This document shows positions 36,965 through 49,813 of a stretch of DNA of 64,000 bases, in pieces. The translations under genes and the position numbers were made by a program. The notes beneath the pieces were generated by a model. It was not told the DNA's origin. It saw nothing but the letters and a program-made list of their open reading frames with translations, and ran no database searches. Positions within the stretch are counted from its first letter, which is position 1, and the number at the start of each line of letters is the position of its first letter. Origin of the DNA: Rhodoferax sp. WC2427 (GTDB taxonomy: Bacteria > Pseudomonadota > Gammaproteobacteria > Burkholderiales > Burkholderiaceae_C); NCBI RefSeq assembly GCF_040822085.1, contig NZ_CP162006.1:682001-746000 (forward strand). The letters run 5' to 3'.

Positions 36965-37327
36965 CTAGCGCCTTTGCGCCCAGAAACCGCCGCGCAATTG
37001 CCAACCGCGGCCGCTGGGCACCCACTGGTGGGGTGCCCACTGGTAGCCGGGGCGGTGTGCCTCCCAGTGGCCTGGGTGCCATACATGGCGGCCGCCTTCC
37101 CAAAACCAGGCCCCTGACAGCCAGAAATAGCCCGGCGGTGCCACACCAATCACCTCTTGCTGCGGTGGTGGCGGTGCCATGTCGGCATAGATGACCTCGG
37201 TTTGCACCTGTGGAGGTGGTGTCGCGCGGTACACCACCTGCTGGCGCGGCGGTGCCACCACGCAGCCGGACAGCGCAACGGTGCCTAAAAGGGCTGCCAG
37301 CGCGACAGTGGTAGGGCGAATAGACAT
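36965..37327 (-). CDS. YXWGXW-type lipoprotein of unknown function
   Basis: A 120-residue exported protein. The signal peptide ends in VALSGC with the lipobox Cys at about 22. A Pro/Gln-rich linker (about 25-65) is followed by a Trp- and His-rich tail with repeated patterns such as GYFWLSGAWFWEGGRHVWHP and GYQWAPHQWVPSGRGWQLRG, related to the YXWGXW repeat family of envelope proteins. Function is unknown. It stands alone, reading toward the GlcG-like gene, with the RAYT element just behind its promoter region. Confidence 0.72.
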   Translation of the reverse strand: MSIRPTTVALAALLGTVALSGCVVAPPRQQVVYRATPPPQVQTEVIYADMAPPPPQQEVIGVAPPGYFWLSGAWFWEGGRHVWHPGHWEAHRPGYQWAPHQWVPSGRGWQLRGGFWAQRR

Positions 37328-37475
37328 GGATGCCTCCCAAGTGGAAAAGTTAAAGGTCTCCCACCTACAACCCGCCAGCCGCCCCGCCAGGTGACATCAC
37401 CGGTGTAAGTCTGCGTAAAGAAAAATAGGGGTCAGAACCCGATTAATATCGCGCATCCACTCCCAGGTTGCGCAC

Positions 37476-38174
37476 ATGGCCCGGCTTCCCCGACTCACCG
37501 TTCCCGGCTACCCCCACCACGTGATCCAGCGCGGCAACAACCGCCAGCCTATTTTTGCCAGCCCGGGCGACTACGCGCTGCTGCTGGGCCTGCTGACCGA
37601 GAACGCCAAGAAATTTGGCGTGCAGGTTCACGCCTATGTACTGATGCCCAACCACTTCCACCTGCTGGCCACACCCGCCACGGCCGAGGCCCTGCCGCAG
37701 ATGATGCAGGCGGTGGGCCGCAGCTATGTGCGCTATTTCAACGATGCACAGGGCCGCACCGGCACCCTGTGGGAAGGGCGCTACAAGTCGACCTTGGTAC
37801 AAACCGACCGCTATCTGCTGGCCTGCATGGCTTACATCGACCTGAACCCGGTGCGGGCCGGGCTGGTGGCCGACCCGCGTGACTACGGCTGGTCCAGCTA
37901 CGGCCACCATATTGGCCAGCGGGCCGACAAACTGGTCACGCCGCACCCGCTGTGGTGGGCGCTGGGCAACACACCGTTTGCACGCGAGGTGGCCTACGCC
38001 AAATTGGTGCATGCAGGCATCACGGCGGAGCAACAGCAGCAACTCACCCAATCGGCCTTGCGTGGCTGGGCTTTGGGCGATGCAGGTTTTGTGGCGGATT
38101 TACAAAAGCAGACCGAACGCCGCGTGGCCAAAGCGGTGGCTGGGCGGCCACCTTTACCAAAAAAAACAGAGTAA
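37476..38174 (+). CDS. REP-associated tyrosine transposase (IS200-like, RAYT)
   Basis: A 232-residue single-strand-type transposase with a Y1 HUH fold, the class thought to move REP palindromes. The N-terminus ARLPRLTVPGYPHHVIQRGN (residues 2-21) is typical. The HUH motif is YVLMPNHFHLL (about 56-66). The catalytic tyrosine lies in the segment GRSYVRYFNDAQGRTGTLWE (about 85-104), followed by the signature YIDLNPVRAGLV (about 122-133). The gene looks intact. It is carried between inverted ends and followed by a palindrome copy, suggesting that it serves the repeats seen through the window. Confidence 0.88.
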   Translation: MARLPRLTVPGYPHHVIQRGNNRQPIFASPGDYALLLGLLTENAKKFGVQVHAYVLMPNHFHLLATPATAEALPQMMQAVGRSYVRYFNDAQGRTGTLWEGRYKSTLVQTDRYLLACMAYIDLNPVRAGLVADPRDYGWSSYGHHIGQRADKLVTPHPLWWALGNTPFAREVAYAKLVHAGITAEQQQQLTQSALRGWALGDAGFVADLQKQTERRVAKAVAGRPPLPKKTE

Positions 38175-38180
38175 AAAATG

Positions 38181-38226
38181 CCCTCTGCGCTTATTCATAC
38201 AGCGTAAGCAGCTACTATTTTTGATG
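38181..38226. repeat. REP-like palindrome inside the RAYT element
   Basis: TGCGCTTATTCATAC then AGCGTAAGCAGCTACTATTT and TTGATG, the same arms as the copies elsewhere. It lies 7 bp after the transposase stop and within the element's inverted ends, tying the repeat family to this transposase. Confidence 0.75.
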
Positions 38227-38354
38227 TGTCCCCATTTAACTACGTGGTGTTTTTGTCAAGAATTAATTGGAATCTGACCCCTATTATTCTGCTTGGCATT
38301 GTTGTTGCTGTGCTTTATGCTTCGATCCCCCGCGAAACACTATAGGAGAGCGCC

Positions 38355-43085
<4,731 letters not shown>

Positions 43086-43101
43086 AGAATAGGAACGAAT
43101 C

Positions 43102-44580
43102 ATGGGTAAAGTCACAGGCTTCATGGAATACGGGCGGCTCGAAGAGGGCTACAAGCCCGCCGCCGAGCGCGTCAAGCACTACAAGGAGTTCGTCGTCGGC
43201 CTCGACGAATCGCAGGCCAAGATCCAGGGCGCACGCTGCATGGACTGCGGCATTCCGTTCTGCAACAACGGTTGCCCGGTCAACAACATCATTCCGGACT
43301 TCAACGATCTGGTGTACCGCGGCGACTGGAAGAACGCCTTCTCCGTGCTCGACTCGACGAACAACTTCCCCGAGTTCACCGGCCGCATCTGCCCCGCGCC
43401 CTGCGAGGCGGCCTGTACGCTGAACGTGAACGACCTGCCGGTGGGCATCAAGTCCATCGAGCACGCCATCATCAACCGCGCCTGGGACGAGGGCTGGGTC
43501 CAGCCCCGCGTGGCCCCGCACAAGACCGGCAAGAAAGTGGCCGTGGTCGGCTCCGGCCCTGCCGGTCTGGCGGCGGCCCAGCAACTGGCGCGCGTGGGCC
43601 ACGACGTGACGCTGTTCGAAAAGAACGACCGCGTCGGCGGTCTGCTGCGCTACGGCATTCCCGACTTCAAGATGGAAAAGACCCACATCGACCGCCGCGT
43701 GGCGCAGATGCAGGCCGAAGGCGTGACTTTCCGCACCGGCGTGATGGTCGGCGCGGCCAAAGACCCGCTGGGCAAGGGCTCCAAGGTCACCAACTGGGCC
43801 AAGGAAACCATCACCCCCGAGCAGCTGCAAAAAGACTTTGACGCCGTGGTCCTCACCGGCGGTGCCGAGCAGTCGCGCGACCTGCCTGTGCCCGGCCGCG
43901 AGCTGGACGGCATCCATTTCGCGATGGAATTCCTGCCCCAGCAGAACAAGATCAACGCGGGCGACAAGCTCAAAGCCCAGCTGCGGGCCGACGGCAAGAA
44001 GGTCATCGTCATCGGCGGCGGCGACACCGGCTCCGACTGCGTGGGCACCAGCAACCGCCACGGCGCGGTCAGCGTGACCCAGTTCGAGGTGATGCCCCAG
44101 CCGCCCGAAGAAGAAAACCGCCCCATGACCTGGCCCTACTGGCCGATCAAGCTGCGCACCAGCTCCAGCCACGTCGAAGGCTGCGAGCGTGAGTTCGCCA
44201 TCTCCACCAAGGAGTTCATCGGCGAAAAAGGCAAGGTCACCGGCCTGAAGACCGTGCGCGTCGAGTTCAAGGACGGCAAGCTGGTGGAAATCCCGGGCAC
44301 CGAAGTCGTGATGCAGGCCGATCTGGTGCTGCTGGCCATGGGCTTCGTCAGCCCCGTGGCCAACATCCTGGATGCCTTTGGTATCGAGAAGGATGCCCGT
44401 GGCAACGCCAAGGCCCACACCGAGTTCACCGGCGGCTATGCCACCAACGTGCCCAAGGTGTTTGCCGCAGGCGACATCCGCCGCGGCCAAAGCCTGGTGG
44501 TCTGGGCCATCCGCGAAGGCCGCCAGGCCGCACGCGCGGTGGATGAATTCCTGATGGGTTTCAGCGACCTGCCTAGATAA
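43102..44580 (+). CDS. gltD: glutamate synthase (NADPH) small subunit
   Basis: Beta subunit, 492 residues, which takes electrons from NADPH through FAD and Fe-S clusters to GltB. The N-terminal cysteine cluster is [20 protein letters not shown] (about 38-57), with a second group in [12 protein letters not shown] (about 97-108). The FAD-binding motif is [17 protein letters not shown] (about 152-168) and the NADPH motif [18 protein letters not shown] (about 307-324). The C-terminal FAD motif is [20 protein letters not shown]. It forms an operon with gltB. Confidence 0.97.
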   Translation: MGKVTGFMEYGRLEEGYKPAAERVKHYKEFVVGLDESQAKIQGARCMDCGIPFCNNGCPVNNIIPDFNDLVYRGDWKNAFSVLDSTNNFPEFTGRICPAPCEAACTLNVNDLPVGIKSIEHAIINRAWDEGWVQPRVAPHKTGKKVAVVGSGPAGLAAAQQLARVGHDVTLFEKNDRVGGLLRYGIPDFKMEKTHIDRRVAQMQAEGVTFRTGVMVGAAKDPLGKGSKVTNWAKETITPEQLQKDFDAVVLTGGAEQSRDLPVPGRELDGIHFAMEFLPQQNKINAGDKLKAQLRADGKKVIVIGGGDTGSDCVGTSNRHGAVSVTQFEVMPQPPEEENRPMTWPYWPIKLRTSSSHVEGCEREFAISTKEFIGEKGKVTGLKTVRVEFKDGKLVEIPGTEVVMQADLVLLAMGFVSPVANILDAFGIEKDARGNAKAHTEFTGGYATNVPKVFAAGDIRRGQSLVVWAIREGRQAARAVDEFLMGFSDLPR

Positions 44581-44621
44581 GGGCTCATCCCCAGGCTGCA
44601 GAGCTTCGTTTCTTTCGCCAA

Positions 44622-44636
44622 CCCCCTGCCAGGGGG
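44622..44636. repeat. CCCCC/GGGGG palindrome after gltD
   Basis: Perfect short palindrome CCCCCTGCCAGGGGG (15 nt) located about 40 bp after the gltD stop, flanked by outer CCAGGC and GCCTGG arms that extend the fold over about 65 bp. It resembles the C/G-tract repeat inside the ABC ATPase gene at 49736 and may be a second repeat family or a gltBD terminator without a T-tract. Confidence 0.5.
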
Positions 44637-44710
44637 CAACACCAGTGGCCTGGCACAGCCAGTTCCACGGTGTTTCTGGAAGAGGTGTCTGTGCCTTGGT
44701 TTATGTGCTT

Positions 44711-44765
44711 TTTCAGGGGTTTGCGCTTATCCGATGGGCGTGAGTAGCTCCTGAATCCATAGCAT
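44711..44765. repeat. dispersed palindromic (REP-like) element, variant copy
   Basis: TTTGCGCTTATCCGAT followed by GGGCGTGAGTAGCTCCTGAA and TCCATAGC. It matches the copy at 5781-5835 best. It lies within the 304-bp gap between gltD and mlaF, which otherwise holds the C/G palindrome, an AT-rich dyad and the terminator listed separately, and no gene. Confidence 0.6.
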
Positions 44766-44781
44766 GGAGTGGAAACTCTAA

Positions 44782-44807
44782 TACATACATCCGGGTATGT
44801 TTGTATT
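44782..44807. promoter_or_regulatory. AT-rich dyad upstream of mlaF
   Basis: ATACATACAT (44782-44791) and ATGTTTGTAT (44798-44807) form a near-perfect inverted repeat, 9 of 10 pairs, around CCGGGT. It lies about 45 bp before the terminator hairpin at the mlaF start. It could be a regulator site or the first stem of a leader RNA. Confidence 0.35.
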
Positions 44808-44851
44808 TCGCGACACTGCCGGTCCGACCATGGGGACTTTCCCTTATCATG

Positions 44852-44884
44852 CAAAAGCCGGAAGTGTTCCGGCTTTTGTTTTTT
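44852..44884 (+). terminator. perfect intrinsic terminator abutting the mlaF start codon
   Basis: A 12-bp perfect stem CAAAAGCCGGAA / TTCCGGCTTTTG with a GTG loop is followed directly by TTTTTT and then the ATG of mlaF at 44885. As a sequence it is a textbook rho-independent terminator. It may end gltBD transcription, or a short leader or small RNA, or act as an attenuator for the mla operon. Confidence 0.85.
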
Positions 44885-45721
44885 ATGACCTCCTCCGCCC
44901 CAGACAACCTTGTTGACATTCGCCAGCTCACCTTCGGGTACGGAGATCGTCCGGTGCTGGACGGCATCACGCTGAGCATTCCGCGCGGCAAGGTGACGGC
45001 GCTGATGGGGGCTTCGGGCGGCGGCAAGACCACGGTGCTGCGCCTCATCGGCGGGCAGATCAAGGCCCAGCAGGGCGAGCTGCTGCTGGACGGCCAGAAC
45101 GTCGCCCAGTTTGACCAGGCCGGCTGGTACGCCGCGCGCCGCCGCATGGGCATGCTGTTCCAGTTTGGCGCCTTGTTTACCGACATCAGCGTGTTCGACA
45201 ACGTGGCGTTTCCGCTGCGCGAGCACACCGATCTGTCCGAGGCGCTGGTGCGCGACATCGTGCTGATGAAGCTGGGCGCGGTCGGCCTGCGCGGTGCGCG
45301 CGACCTGATGCCCAGCGAAGTTTCGGGCGGCATGGCGCGGCGCGTCGCCCTGGCCCGCGCCATGGCGCTGGACCCGGAGCTGCTGATGTACGACGAACCC
45401 TTTGCCGGGCTGGACCCGATCTCGCTGGGCACGGCGGCCCGGCTGATCCGCGATCTCAACGACACCATGGGCCTGACCAGCGTGGTGGTGTCGCACGACC
45501 TGGACGAAACCTTCCACATTGCCGACAAGGTGGTGATCCTGGCCAACGGCAAAATTGTCGCCCAGGGCACGCCGGAGGAGGTGCGCGGCAGCACCGACCC
45601 GCTGGTGCACCAGTTCATCCACGCGCTGCCCGATGGCCCGGTGCGCTTCCATTACCCCGGCCCCACGGTCGAGCAGGATTTTGGCGCCGGCCTGCAGCCG
45701 CCCAAAGGCGGTGCCGCATGA
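44885..45721 (+). CDS. mlaF: phospholipid transport ATP-binding protein MlaF
   Basis: Cytoplasmic ATPase of the Mla system, which moves phospholipids between outer and inner membranes. Of 278 residues, Walker A is GASGGGKTT (about 41-49), the signature is VSGGMARRVALARA (about 145-158) and Walker B is LMYDEPFAGLDP (about 164-175), the usual Mla pattern. ATG 44885 gives the normal N-terminus, but it directly follows a terminator T-tract and has no Shine-Dalgarno; in-frame ATG 44849 would place the hairpin inside the coding region. The stop overlaps mlaE as ATGA. Confidence 0.93.
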   Translation: MTSSAPDNLVDIRQLTFGYGDRPVLDGITLSIPRGKVTALMGASGGGKTTVLRLIGGQIKAQQGELLLDGQNVAQFDQAGWYAARRRMGMLFQFGALFTDISVFDNVAFPLREHTDLSEALVRDIVLMKLGAVGLRGARDLMPSEVSGGMARRVALARAMALDPELLMYDEPFAGLDPISLGTAARLIRDLNDTMGLTSVVVSHDLDETFHIADKVVILANGKIVAQGTPEEVRGSTDPLVHQFIHALPDGPVRFHYPGPTVEQDFGAGLQPPKGGAA

Positions 45722-46500
45722 CCTGGTACAAACCGGCCGACGTGGGGTTTGCGCTGCGCAGCAAGCTGGCCGATATCGGCCGCGCCACGCGCCTGTTTGT
45801 GCGCCTGGTGGCCCTGGTGGGGCCGACGCTCAGGCGTTTTGGCCTGGTGCGCGACCAGATCCACTTCCTGGGCAACTATTCGCTGGCGCTGATCAGCGTG
45901 TCGGGCCTGTTCGTCGGCTTTGTGCTGGGCCTGCAGGGCTACTACACCTTGCAGCGCTACGGCTCCAGCGAGGCCCTGGGCCTGCTGGTGGCCTTGAGCC
46001 TGGTGCGCGAGCTCGGCCCGGTGGTCACGGCCTTGCTGTTTGCCGGGCGCGCGGGCACCTCGCTCACCGCAGGCATTGGCCTGATGAAGGCGGGCGAGCA
46101 GCTCAGCGCCATGGAGCTGATGGCGGTGGACCCGGTGCAGCGCATTCTGGCCCCGCGCTTTTGGGCCGGGGTCATCACCATGCCCTTGCTGGCGGCGCTG
46201 TTCAGCGCGGTCGGTATCGTGGGCGGCTGGGTGGTGGGGGTGCTGATGATCGGGGTCGACGCGGGCTCGTTCTGGAGCCAGATGCAGGGCGGCGTGGATG
46301 TGTGGCTCGACGTCGGCAACGGCGTCGTCAAAAGCATTGTGTTTGGTTTTACGGTGAGCTTTGTGGCGCTGCTGCAAGGCTATGAGGCCCAGCCCACGCC
46401 CGAAGGCGTGTCGCGGGCGACGACGCGCACGGTGGTGGTGGCCTCGCTGGCGGTGCTGGCGCTGGACTTCCTGCTCACGGCCACCATGTTCTCAATCTAA
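45718..46500 (+). CDS. mlaE: phospholipid transport permease MlaE
   Basis: Inner-membrane permease of the Mla complex, 260 residues, with several long helices. Family blocks are ISVSGLFVGFVLGLQGYYTL (about 59-78), ELGPVVTALLFAGRAGTSLT (about 97-116), AGIGLMKAGEQLSAMELM and the C-terminal SFVALLQGYEAQPTPEGVSR with the ATTRTVV end. It starts within the mlaF stop and is followed by mlaD after 9 bp, so the operon is tight. Confidence 0.95.
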   Translation: MTWYKPADVGFALRSKLADIGRATRLFVRLVALVGPTLRRFGLVRDQIHFLGNYSLALISVSGLFVGFVLGLQGYYTLQRYGSSEALGLLVALSLVRELGPVVTALLFAGRAGTSLTAGIGLMKAGEQLSAMELMAVDPVQRILAPRFWAGVITMPLLAALFSAVGIVGGWVVGVLMIGVDAGSFWSQMQGGVDVWLDVGNGVVKSIVFGFTVSFVALLQGYEAQPTPEGVSRATTRTVVVASLAVLALDFLLTATMFSI

Positions 46501-46509
46501 GGTTTCGCT

Positions 46510-47001
46510 ATGCAACATTCCAAAAACGATATCTGGGTGGGCTTGTTTGTGCTGCTGGGGGCGGCTGCGCTGCTGTTTTTGGCGCTGCAGTCGGCCAATC
46601 TGCTGTCGCTGAACTTCCAGACCGGCTACACCGTGTCGGCCAAGTTTGACAACATCGGCGGGCTCAAGCCCAAGGCCGCCGTCAAGAGTGCCGGGGTGGT
46701 GGTGGGCCGGGTGGAAAGCATCACTTTTGATGACAAAAGCTTCCAGGCCCGGGTGTCCCTGGCCATGGATCCGCGCTACGCTTTCCCCAAGGACAGCTCA
46801 CTGAAGATTCTGACCAGCGGCCTGCTGGGTGAGCAGTACATTGGCATCGAAGCCGGTGCCGATGCCAAGAACCTGGTGGCGGGCGACACCATCGCCGCCA
46901 CCCAGTCGGCGGTGGTGCTGGAGAATTTGATCAGCCAGTTTTTGTACAGCAAGGCCGCTGATGGCCCGGATACCCCCGCTGCTGCTCCCGCTAAAAAATG
47001 A
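46510..47001 (+). CDS. mlaD: phospholipid transport substrate-binding protein MlaD
   Basis: MCE-domain protein of 163 residues anchored in the inner membrane by one helix (about 9-28, IWVGLFVLLGAAALLFLALQ). The MCE domain (about 38-115) begins YTVSAKFDNIGGLKPKAAVK and contains the lipid-conducting loop LLGEQYIGIEAGAD. It forms a hexameric ring on MlaE. The Ala/Pro-rich tail overlaps the mlaA start as ATGA. Confidence 0.94.
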   Translation: MQHSKNDIWVGLFVLLGAAALLFLALQSANLLSLNFQTGYTVSAKFDNIGGLKPKAAVKSAGVVVGRVESITFDDKSFQARVSLAMDPRYAFPKDSSLKILTSGLLGEQYIGIEAGADAKNLVAGDTIAATQSAVVLENLISQFLYSKAADGPDTPAAAPAKK

Positions 47002-47732
47002 CTACTATGAAAACTATAACTAGATACGCAACCCTGGCCTGCGCAACCGGCGCTTTTGTTCTGATGTCCGGCTGCGCCACAGGCCCGCAGGCCAACCCGC
47101 GTGACCCGCTGGAGCCGATGAACCGGCAGATCTTCGGCTTCAACGATGTGTTGGACAACGCTGTGGTCAAACCCGTGGCCAAGGCCTACACCAAGGTGGT
47201 GCCGTCGCTGGTGCGCCAGGGCGTGACCAATTTCTTCTCTAACCTGGGCGAAGTCTGGAGCACGGCCAACAACGTGCTGCAGTTCAAGGGCCGCGAGGCT
47301 GCCGAGAGCTGGATGCGCTTCACCATCAACAGCGTGTTCGGCCTGGGCGGCGTCTTTGACCTGGCCACCGACATGGGGCTGGAGCGCCACAAGGAAGACT
47401 TCGGCCAGACGCTGGGGGTCTGGGGCGTGGCCTCGGGGCCGTACCTGGTGCTGCCCTTGTTCGGGCCGTCTACCTTCCGCGACACGGCGGCGCTGCCCAT
47501 CGACATGCAGGGCAACATGCTCAACGCCGTGCCGCACTCGGGCGACCGCGACCGCCTCACCGGGCTGAACCTGGTCGATAGCCGCGCCAACCTGCTGCGT
47601 GCCACCGCCGTGCTGGAAGATGCCGCGCTGGACAAGTACACCTTTACCCGCGACTTCTACCTGCAACTGCGCCGCAGCGAGATCTACGATGGCAATCCGC
47701 CCGATCTGCCCGTGCCAGACGCACCCAAGTAA
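46998..47732 (+). CDS. mlaA: outer-membrane phospholipid-removing lipoprotein MlaA (VacJ)
   Basis: Lipoprotein of 244 residues with signal and lipobox VLMSGC (Cys at about 27). The VacJ signature DPLEPMNRQIFGFNDVLD (about 36-53) is complete, and VWGVASGPYLVLPLFGPS (about 142-159) is the second conserved block. It takes misplaced phospholipids from the outer leaflet to MlaC. In this group it sits inside the mla operon rather than apart as in E. coli. ATG 46998 overlaps mlaD; ATG 47007 is an alternative start. Confidence 0.94.
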   Translation: MTTMKTITRYATLACATGAFVLMSGCATGPQANPRDPLEPMNRQIFGFNDVLDNAVVKPVAKAYTKVVPSLVRQGVTNFFSNLGEVWSTANNVLQFKGREAAESWMRFTINSVFGLGGVFDLATDMGLERHKEDFGQTLGVWGVASGPYLVLPLFGPSTFRDTAALPIDMQGNMLNAVPHSGDRDRLTGLNLVDSRANLLRATAVLEDAALDKYTFTRDFYLQLRRSEIYDGNPPDLPVPDAPK

Positions 47733-47829
47733 AAACTTGCAACGCTGGCTTGTAACTTCAGCCTCCGCGTCAACCTGCGGGTGCCCATTTCCATTATTGC
47801 AAGGCGGGTTTCCCGCAGAGAGAGTTCGT

Positions 47830-48471
47830 ATGAAACGTCGTTTGTTAGGCCAGTTGGCCGCCGGTTTGCTGTTTTCCGTGGCGGCAGTCACGTCCATGGG
47901 GGCCATGGCCGCCGATGAGGCACCCGATGCACTGGTCAAGCGCATCTCCACCGATGTGCTGGACACCATCAAGGCCGACAAAACCCTGCAGCAGGGCAAT
48001 GTGAACAAGATCATGGCCCTGGTAGACACCAAGATCATGCCCAACGTGAACTTCCAGCGCATGACGGCCTCGGCCGTCGGCCCCGGCTGGCGCCAGGCCA
48101 CGCCCGAGCAGCAAAAGAAGCTGCAGGACGAGTTCAAGACCCTGCTGGTGCGCACCTACTCGGGCGCTTTGGCCCAGGTCACCAGCGACCAGGAAGTCAG
48201 CCTGAAGCCTCTGCGTGCGGCAGCGGAAGACAAAGAGGTGCTGGTGCGCACCGAAGTCAAAGGCCATGGCGACCCCATCCAGCTCGACTACCGGCTGGAG
48301 AAAACCCCGGGCGAAGGCGCTGGCTGGAAGATCTTCAACCTGAACGTGCTGGGCGTGTGGCTGGTGGAAACCTACCGCAGCCAGTTCGCCAGCGAAATCA
48401 ACGCCAAGGGTGTGGACGGCCTGATCGCCAGTTTGACCTCGCGCAACCAAGCCAACGCCAAGAAAAACTGA
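47830..48471 (+). CDS. mlaC: periplasmic phospholipid-binding protein MlaC
   Basis: Soluble lipid carrier of 213 residues that shuttles phospholipid between MlaA and MlaD. A signal peptide ends near SMGAMAA (about residue 27). The mature part starts DEAPDALVKRISTDVLDTI and contains RMTASAVGPGWRQATPEQQK (about 77-96) and WKIFNLNVLGVWLVETYRSQ (about 167-186), typical of the Tol_Ttg2 family. The start ATG 47830 follows AGAGAGAG. It lies 97 bp after mlaA. Confidence 0.94.
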   Translation: MKRRLLGQLAAGLLFSVAAVTSMGAMAADEAPDALVKRISTDVLDTIKADKTLQQGNVNKIMALVDTKIMPNVNFQRMTASAVGPGWRQATPEQQKKLQDEFKTLLVRTYSGALAQVTSDQEVSLKPLRAAAEDKEVLVRTEVKGHGDPIQLDYRLEKTPGEGAGWKIFNLNVLGVWLVETYRSQFASEINAKGVDGLIASLTSRNQANAKKN

Positions 48472-48472
48472 C

Positions 48473-48745
48473 ATGCTGGTGCTGCCCGCCGAGTTGACCC
48501 ACGCCCAGGCCACGGCCTCGCTGCGCATGCTGCTGCAGGGCCTGCGCTCCCAGGCGGGCGCGGCAGTGGTGGTGGATGCCACCGCGCTGGCCCGGTTTGA
48601 TTCGTCGGCCCTGGCGGTGCTGCTGGAATGCCGCCGCGAGAGCTTCAGCCTGGGCCGCTCGTTTGCGGTGCGCGGCCTGCCCCAGCGGTTGGCGGCGCTG
48701 GCGGGCCTGTACGGGGTGGCCGAGTTGCTGCCTGCGGCTGCCTGA
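48473..48745 (+). CDS. mlaB: STAS-domain protein MlaB
   Basis: Small cytoplasmic STAS-domain subunit, 90 residues, which binds MlaF and stabilises the Mla transporter. VVVDATALARFDSSALAVLL (about 33-52) is the STAS core with the conserved Ser, followed by the amphipathic GLPQRLAALAGLYGVAELL. It begins 1 bp after mlaC. Weak overall conservation is normal for MlaB, so position is part of the evidence. Confidence 0.88.
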   Translation: MLVLPAELTHAQATASLRMLLQGLRSQAGAAVVVDATALARFDSSALAVLLECRRESFSLGRSFAVRGLPQRLAALAGLYGVAELLPAAA

Positions 48746-48793
48746 AAACCCCACCGGGCGGCATCTGGGGCCTGCCGTTAAAATCACCGGCCC

Positions 48794-49813
48794 ATGCCCG
48801 CCATATCCTTCCAGCAGGTCTCCAAGACCTACCCTAGCCCCCACGGCTCCCAAAAACCCCCACTTACCGCCCTCGACAGCGTCAGCTTCGATATCGCGCA
48901 GGGGGAATTTTTTGGCCTGCTCGGCCCCAACGGCGCGGGTAAAACCACGCTGATCAGTATTCTGGCGGGCTTGAACCGCGCCACCGGCGGCAAGGTGCTG
49001 GTGCACGGCCATGACGTGGCCAAAGACTTCGCCCAGGCCCGCCGCCAGCTCGGCGTGGTGCCGCAGGAACTGGTGTTCGACCCGTTTTTCAACGTCCGTG
49101 AGGCGCTGCGCATCCAGTCCGGCTACTTCGGCGTGAAGAACAACGACGCCTGGATCGACGAGCTGCTGGAAAGTTTAGGCCTGACCGACAAGGCCAACGC
49201 CAATATGCGCCAGCTCTCCGGCGGCATGAAGCGCCGCGTGCTGGTGGCCCAGGCCTTGGTGCACAAGCCGCCGGTCATCGTGCTCGACGAGCCCACCGCC
49301 GGGGTCGATGTGGAGCTGCGCCAGACCCTGTGGCAGTTCATCGCCAAGCTCAACAAACAAGGCCACACGGTGCTGCTCACCACCCACTACCTGGAAGAGG
49401 CCGAAGCCCTGTGCTCGCGCATCGCCATGCTGAAAAAAGGCCGCATCGTCGCCCTGGACCGTACCAGCGAGCTGCTGAAAAATGCCTCCAGCAATGTGCT
49501 GCGCTTCAAAGTTGATAGCGAACTTCCTATCGCCCTCGCGCAGCAGGCCCGTATTACAGGCCGCATCGTGCAATTCCCCGCACACAACGCCGCCGAGATC
49601 GAACGCTACCTGGCGGCGGTGCGCGAAGCCGGTTTGACCGCCGAAGATGTGGAGATCCGCAAAGCTGATTTAGAGGATGTTTTCTTGGACGTGATGACCA
49701 ACGGCTATGTGGCCAGCGAGGTGGTGAGCGACGCAGGGCCGCCCCAAGGCGCGAAAGCCCCCGTGGGGGGCAGCGCAGTACGCGCAGCGACAAGCGTGGG
49801 GGCCAATTTATGA
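48794..49813 (+). CDS. ABC-2 type exporter ATP-binding protein (YadG-like)
   Basis: ATPase of a two-gene ABC exporter. Walker A is GPNGAGKTT (about 45-53), signature LSGGMKRRVLVAQA (about 143-156), Walker B VIVLDEPTAGVD (about 162-173) and H-loop TTHYLEEAE (about 196-204). It resembles YadG and other ABC-2 importers/exporters found beside mla genes in betaproteobacteria. The conserved domain ends near residue 307. Residues about 315-338 are encoded by a C/G-rich repeat and look unrelated to the family. The stop still overlaps the permease start as ATGA. Confidence 0.88.
   Translation: MPAISFQQVSKTYPSPHGSQKPPLTALDSVSFDIAQGEFFGLLGPNGAGKTTLISILAGLNRATGGKVLVHGHDVAKDFAQARRQLGVVPQELVFDPFFNVREALRIQSGYFGVKNNDAWIDELLESLGLTDKANANMRQLSGGMKRRVLVAQALVHKPPVIVLDEPTAGVDVELRQTLWQFIAKLNKQGHTVLLTTHYLEEAEALCSRIAMLKKGRIVALDRTSELLKNASSNVLRFKVDSELPIALAQQARITGRIVQFPAHNAAEIERYLAAVREAGLTAEDVEIRKADLEDVFLDVMTNGYVASEVVSDAGPPQGAKAPVGGSAVRAATSVGANL
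49736..49806. repeat. C/G-rich dispersed-type repeat forming the ABC ATPase 3' end
   Basis: The core AAGCCCCCGTGGGGGGCAGC is a strong hairpin, flanked by GGGCCGCCCC on the left and GTGGGGGCC on the right. It is read in frame as the C-terminal tail of the ATPase. I recall similar sequences at gene ends in other Comamonadaceae, but cannot check copies beyond the related C/G palindrome at 44622. Confidence 0.6.

Larger units (their letters stand above)
37424..38285 (+). mobile_element. RAYT (REP-associated tyrosine transposase) element with inverted ends
   Basis: An 862-bp unit bounded by 24-bp inverted repeats: 37424-37447 (AATAGGGGTCAGAACCCGAT, then TAAT) and 38262-38285, whose complement reads AATAGGGGTCAGATTCCAAT then TAAT, 21 of 24 matching. 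It holds one transposase gene and, after it, a copy of the window's dispersed palindrome (38181-38226). The GGGGTCAGA core is a recurrent end of this transposase group. It sits between the lipoprotein and gltB genes, ending 69 bp before the gltB start. Confidence 0.8.

Noticed and set aside
37424..38285. Classical DDE insertion sequence
   Set aside because: The transposase is of the HUH/Y1 type, and I could not confirm a target-site duplication outside the inverted ends.
49500..49535. TTGATAGC-containing stretch in the ABC ATPase gene as another REP copy
   Set aside because: Only a short flank-like match is present, with no arms, so chance is more likely.
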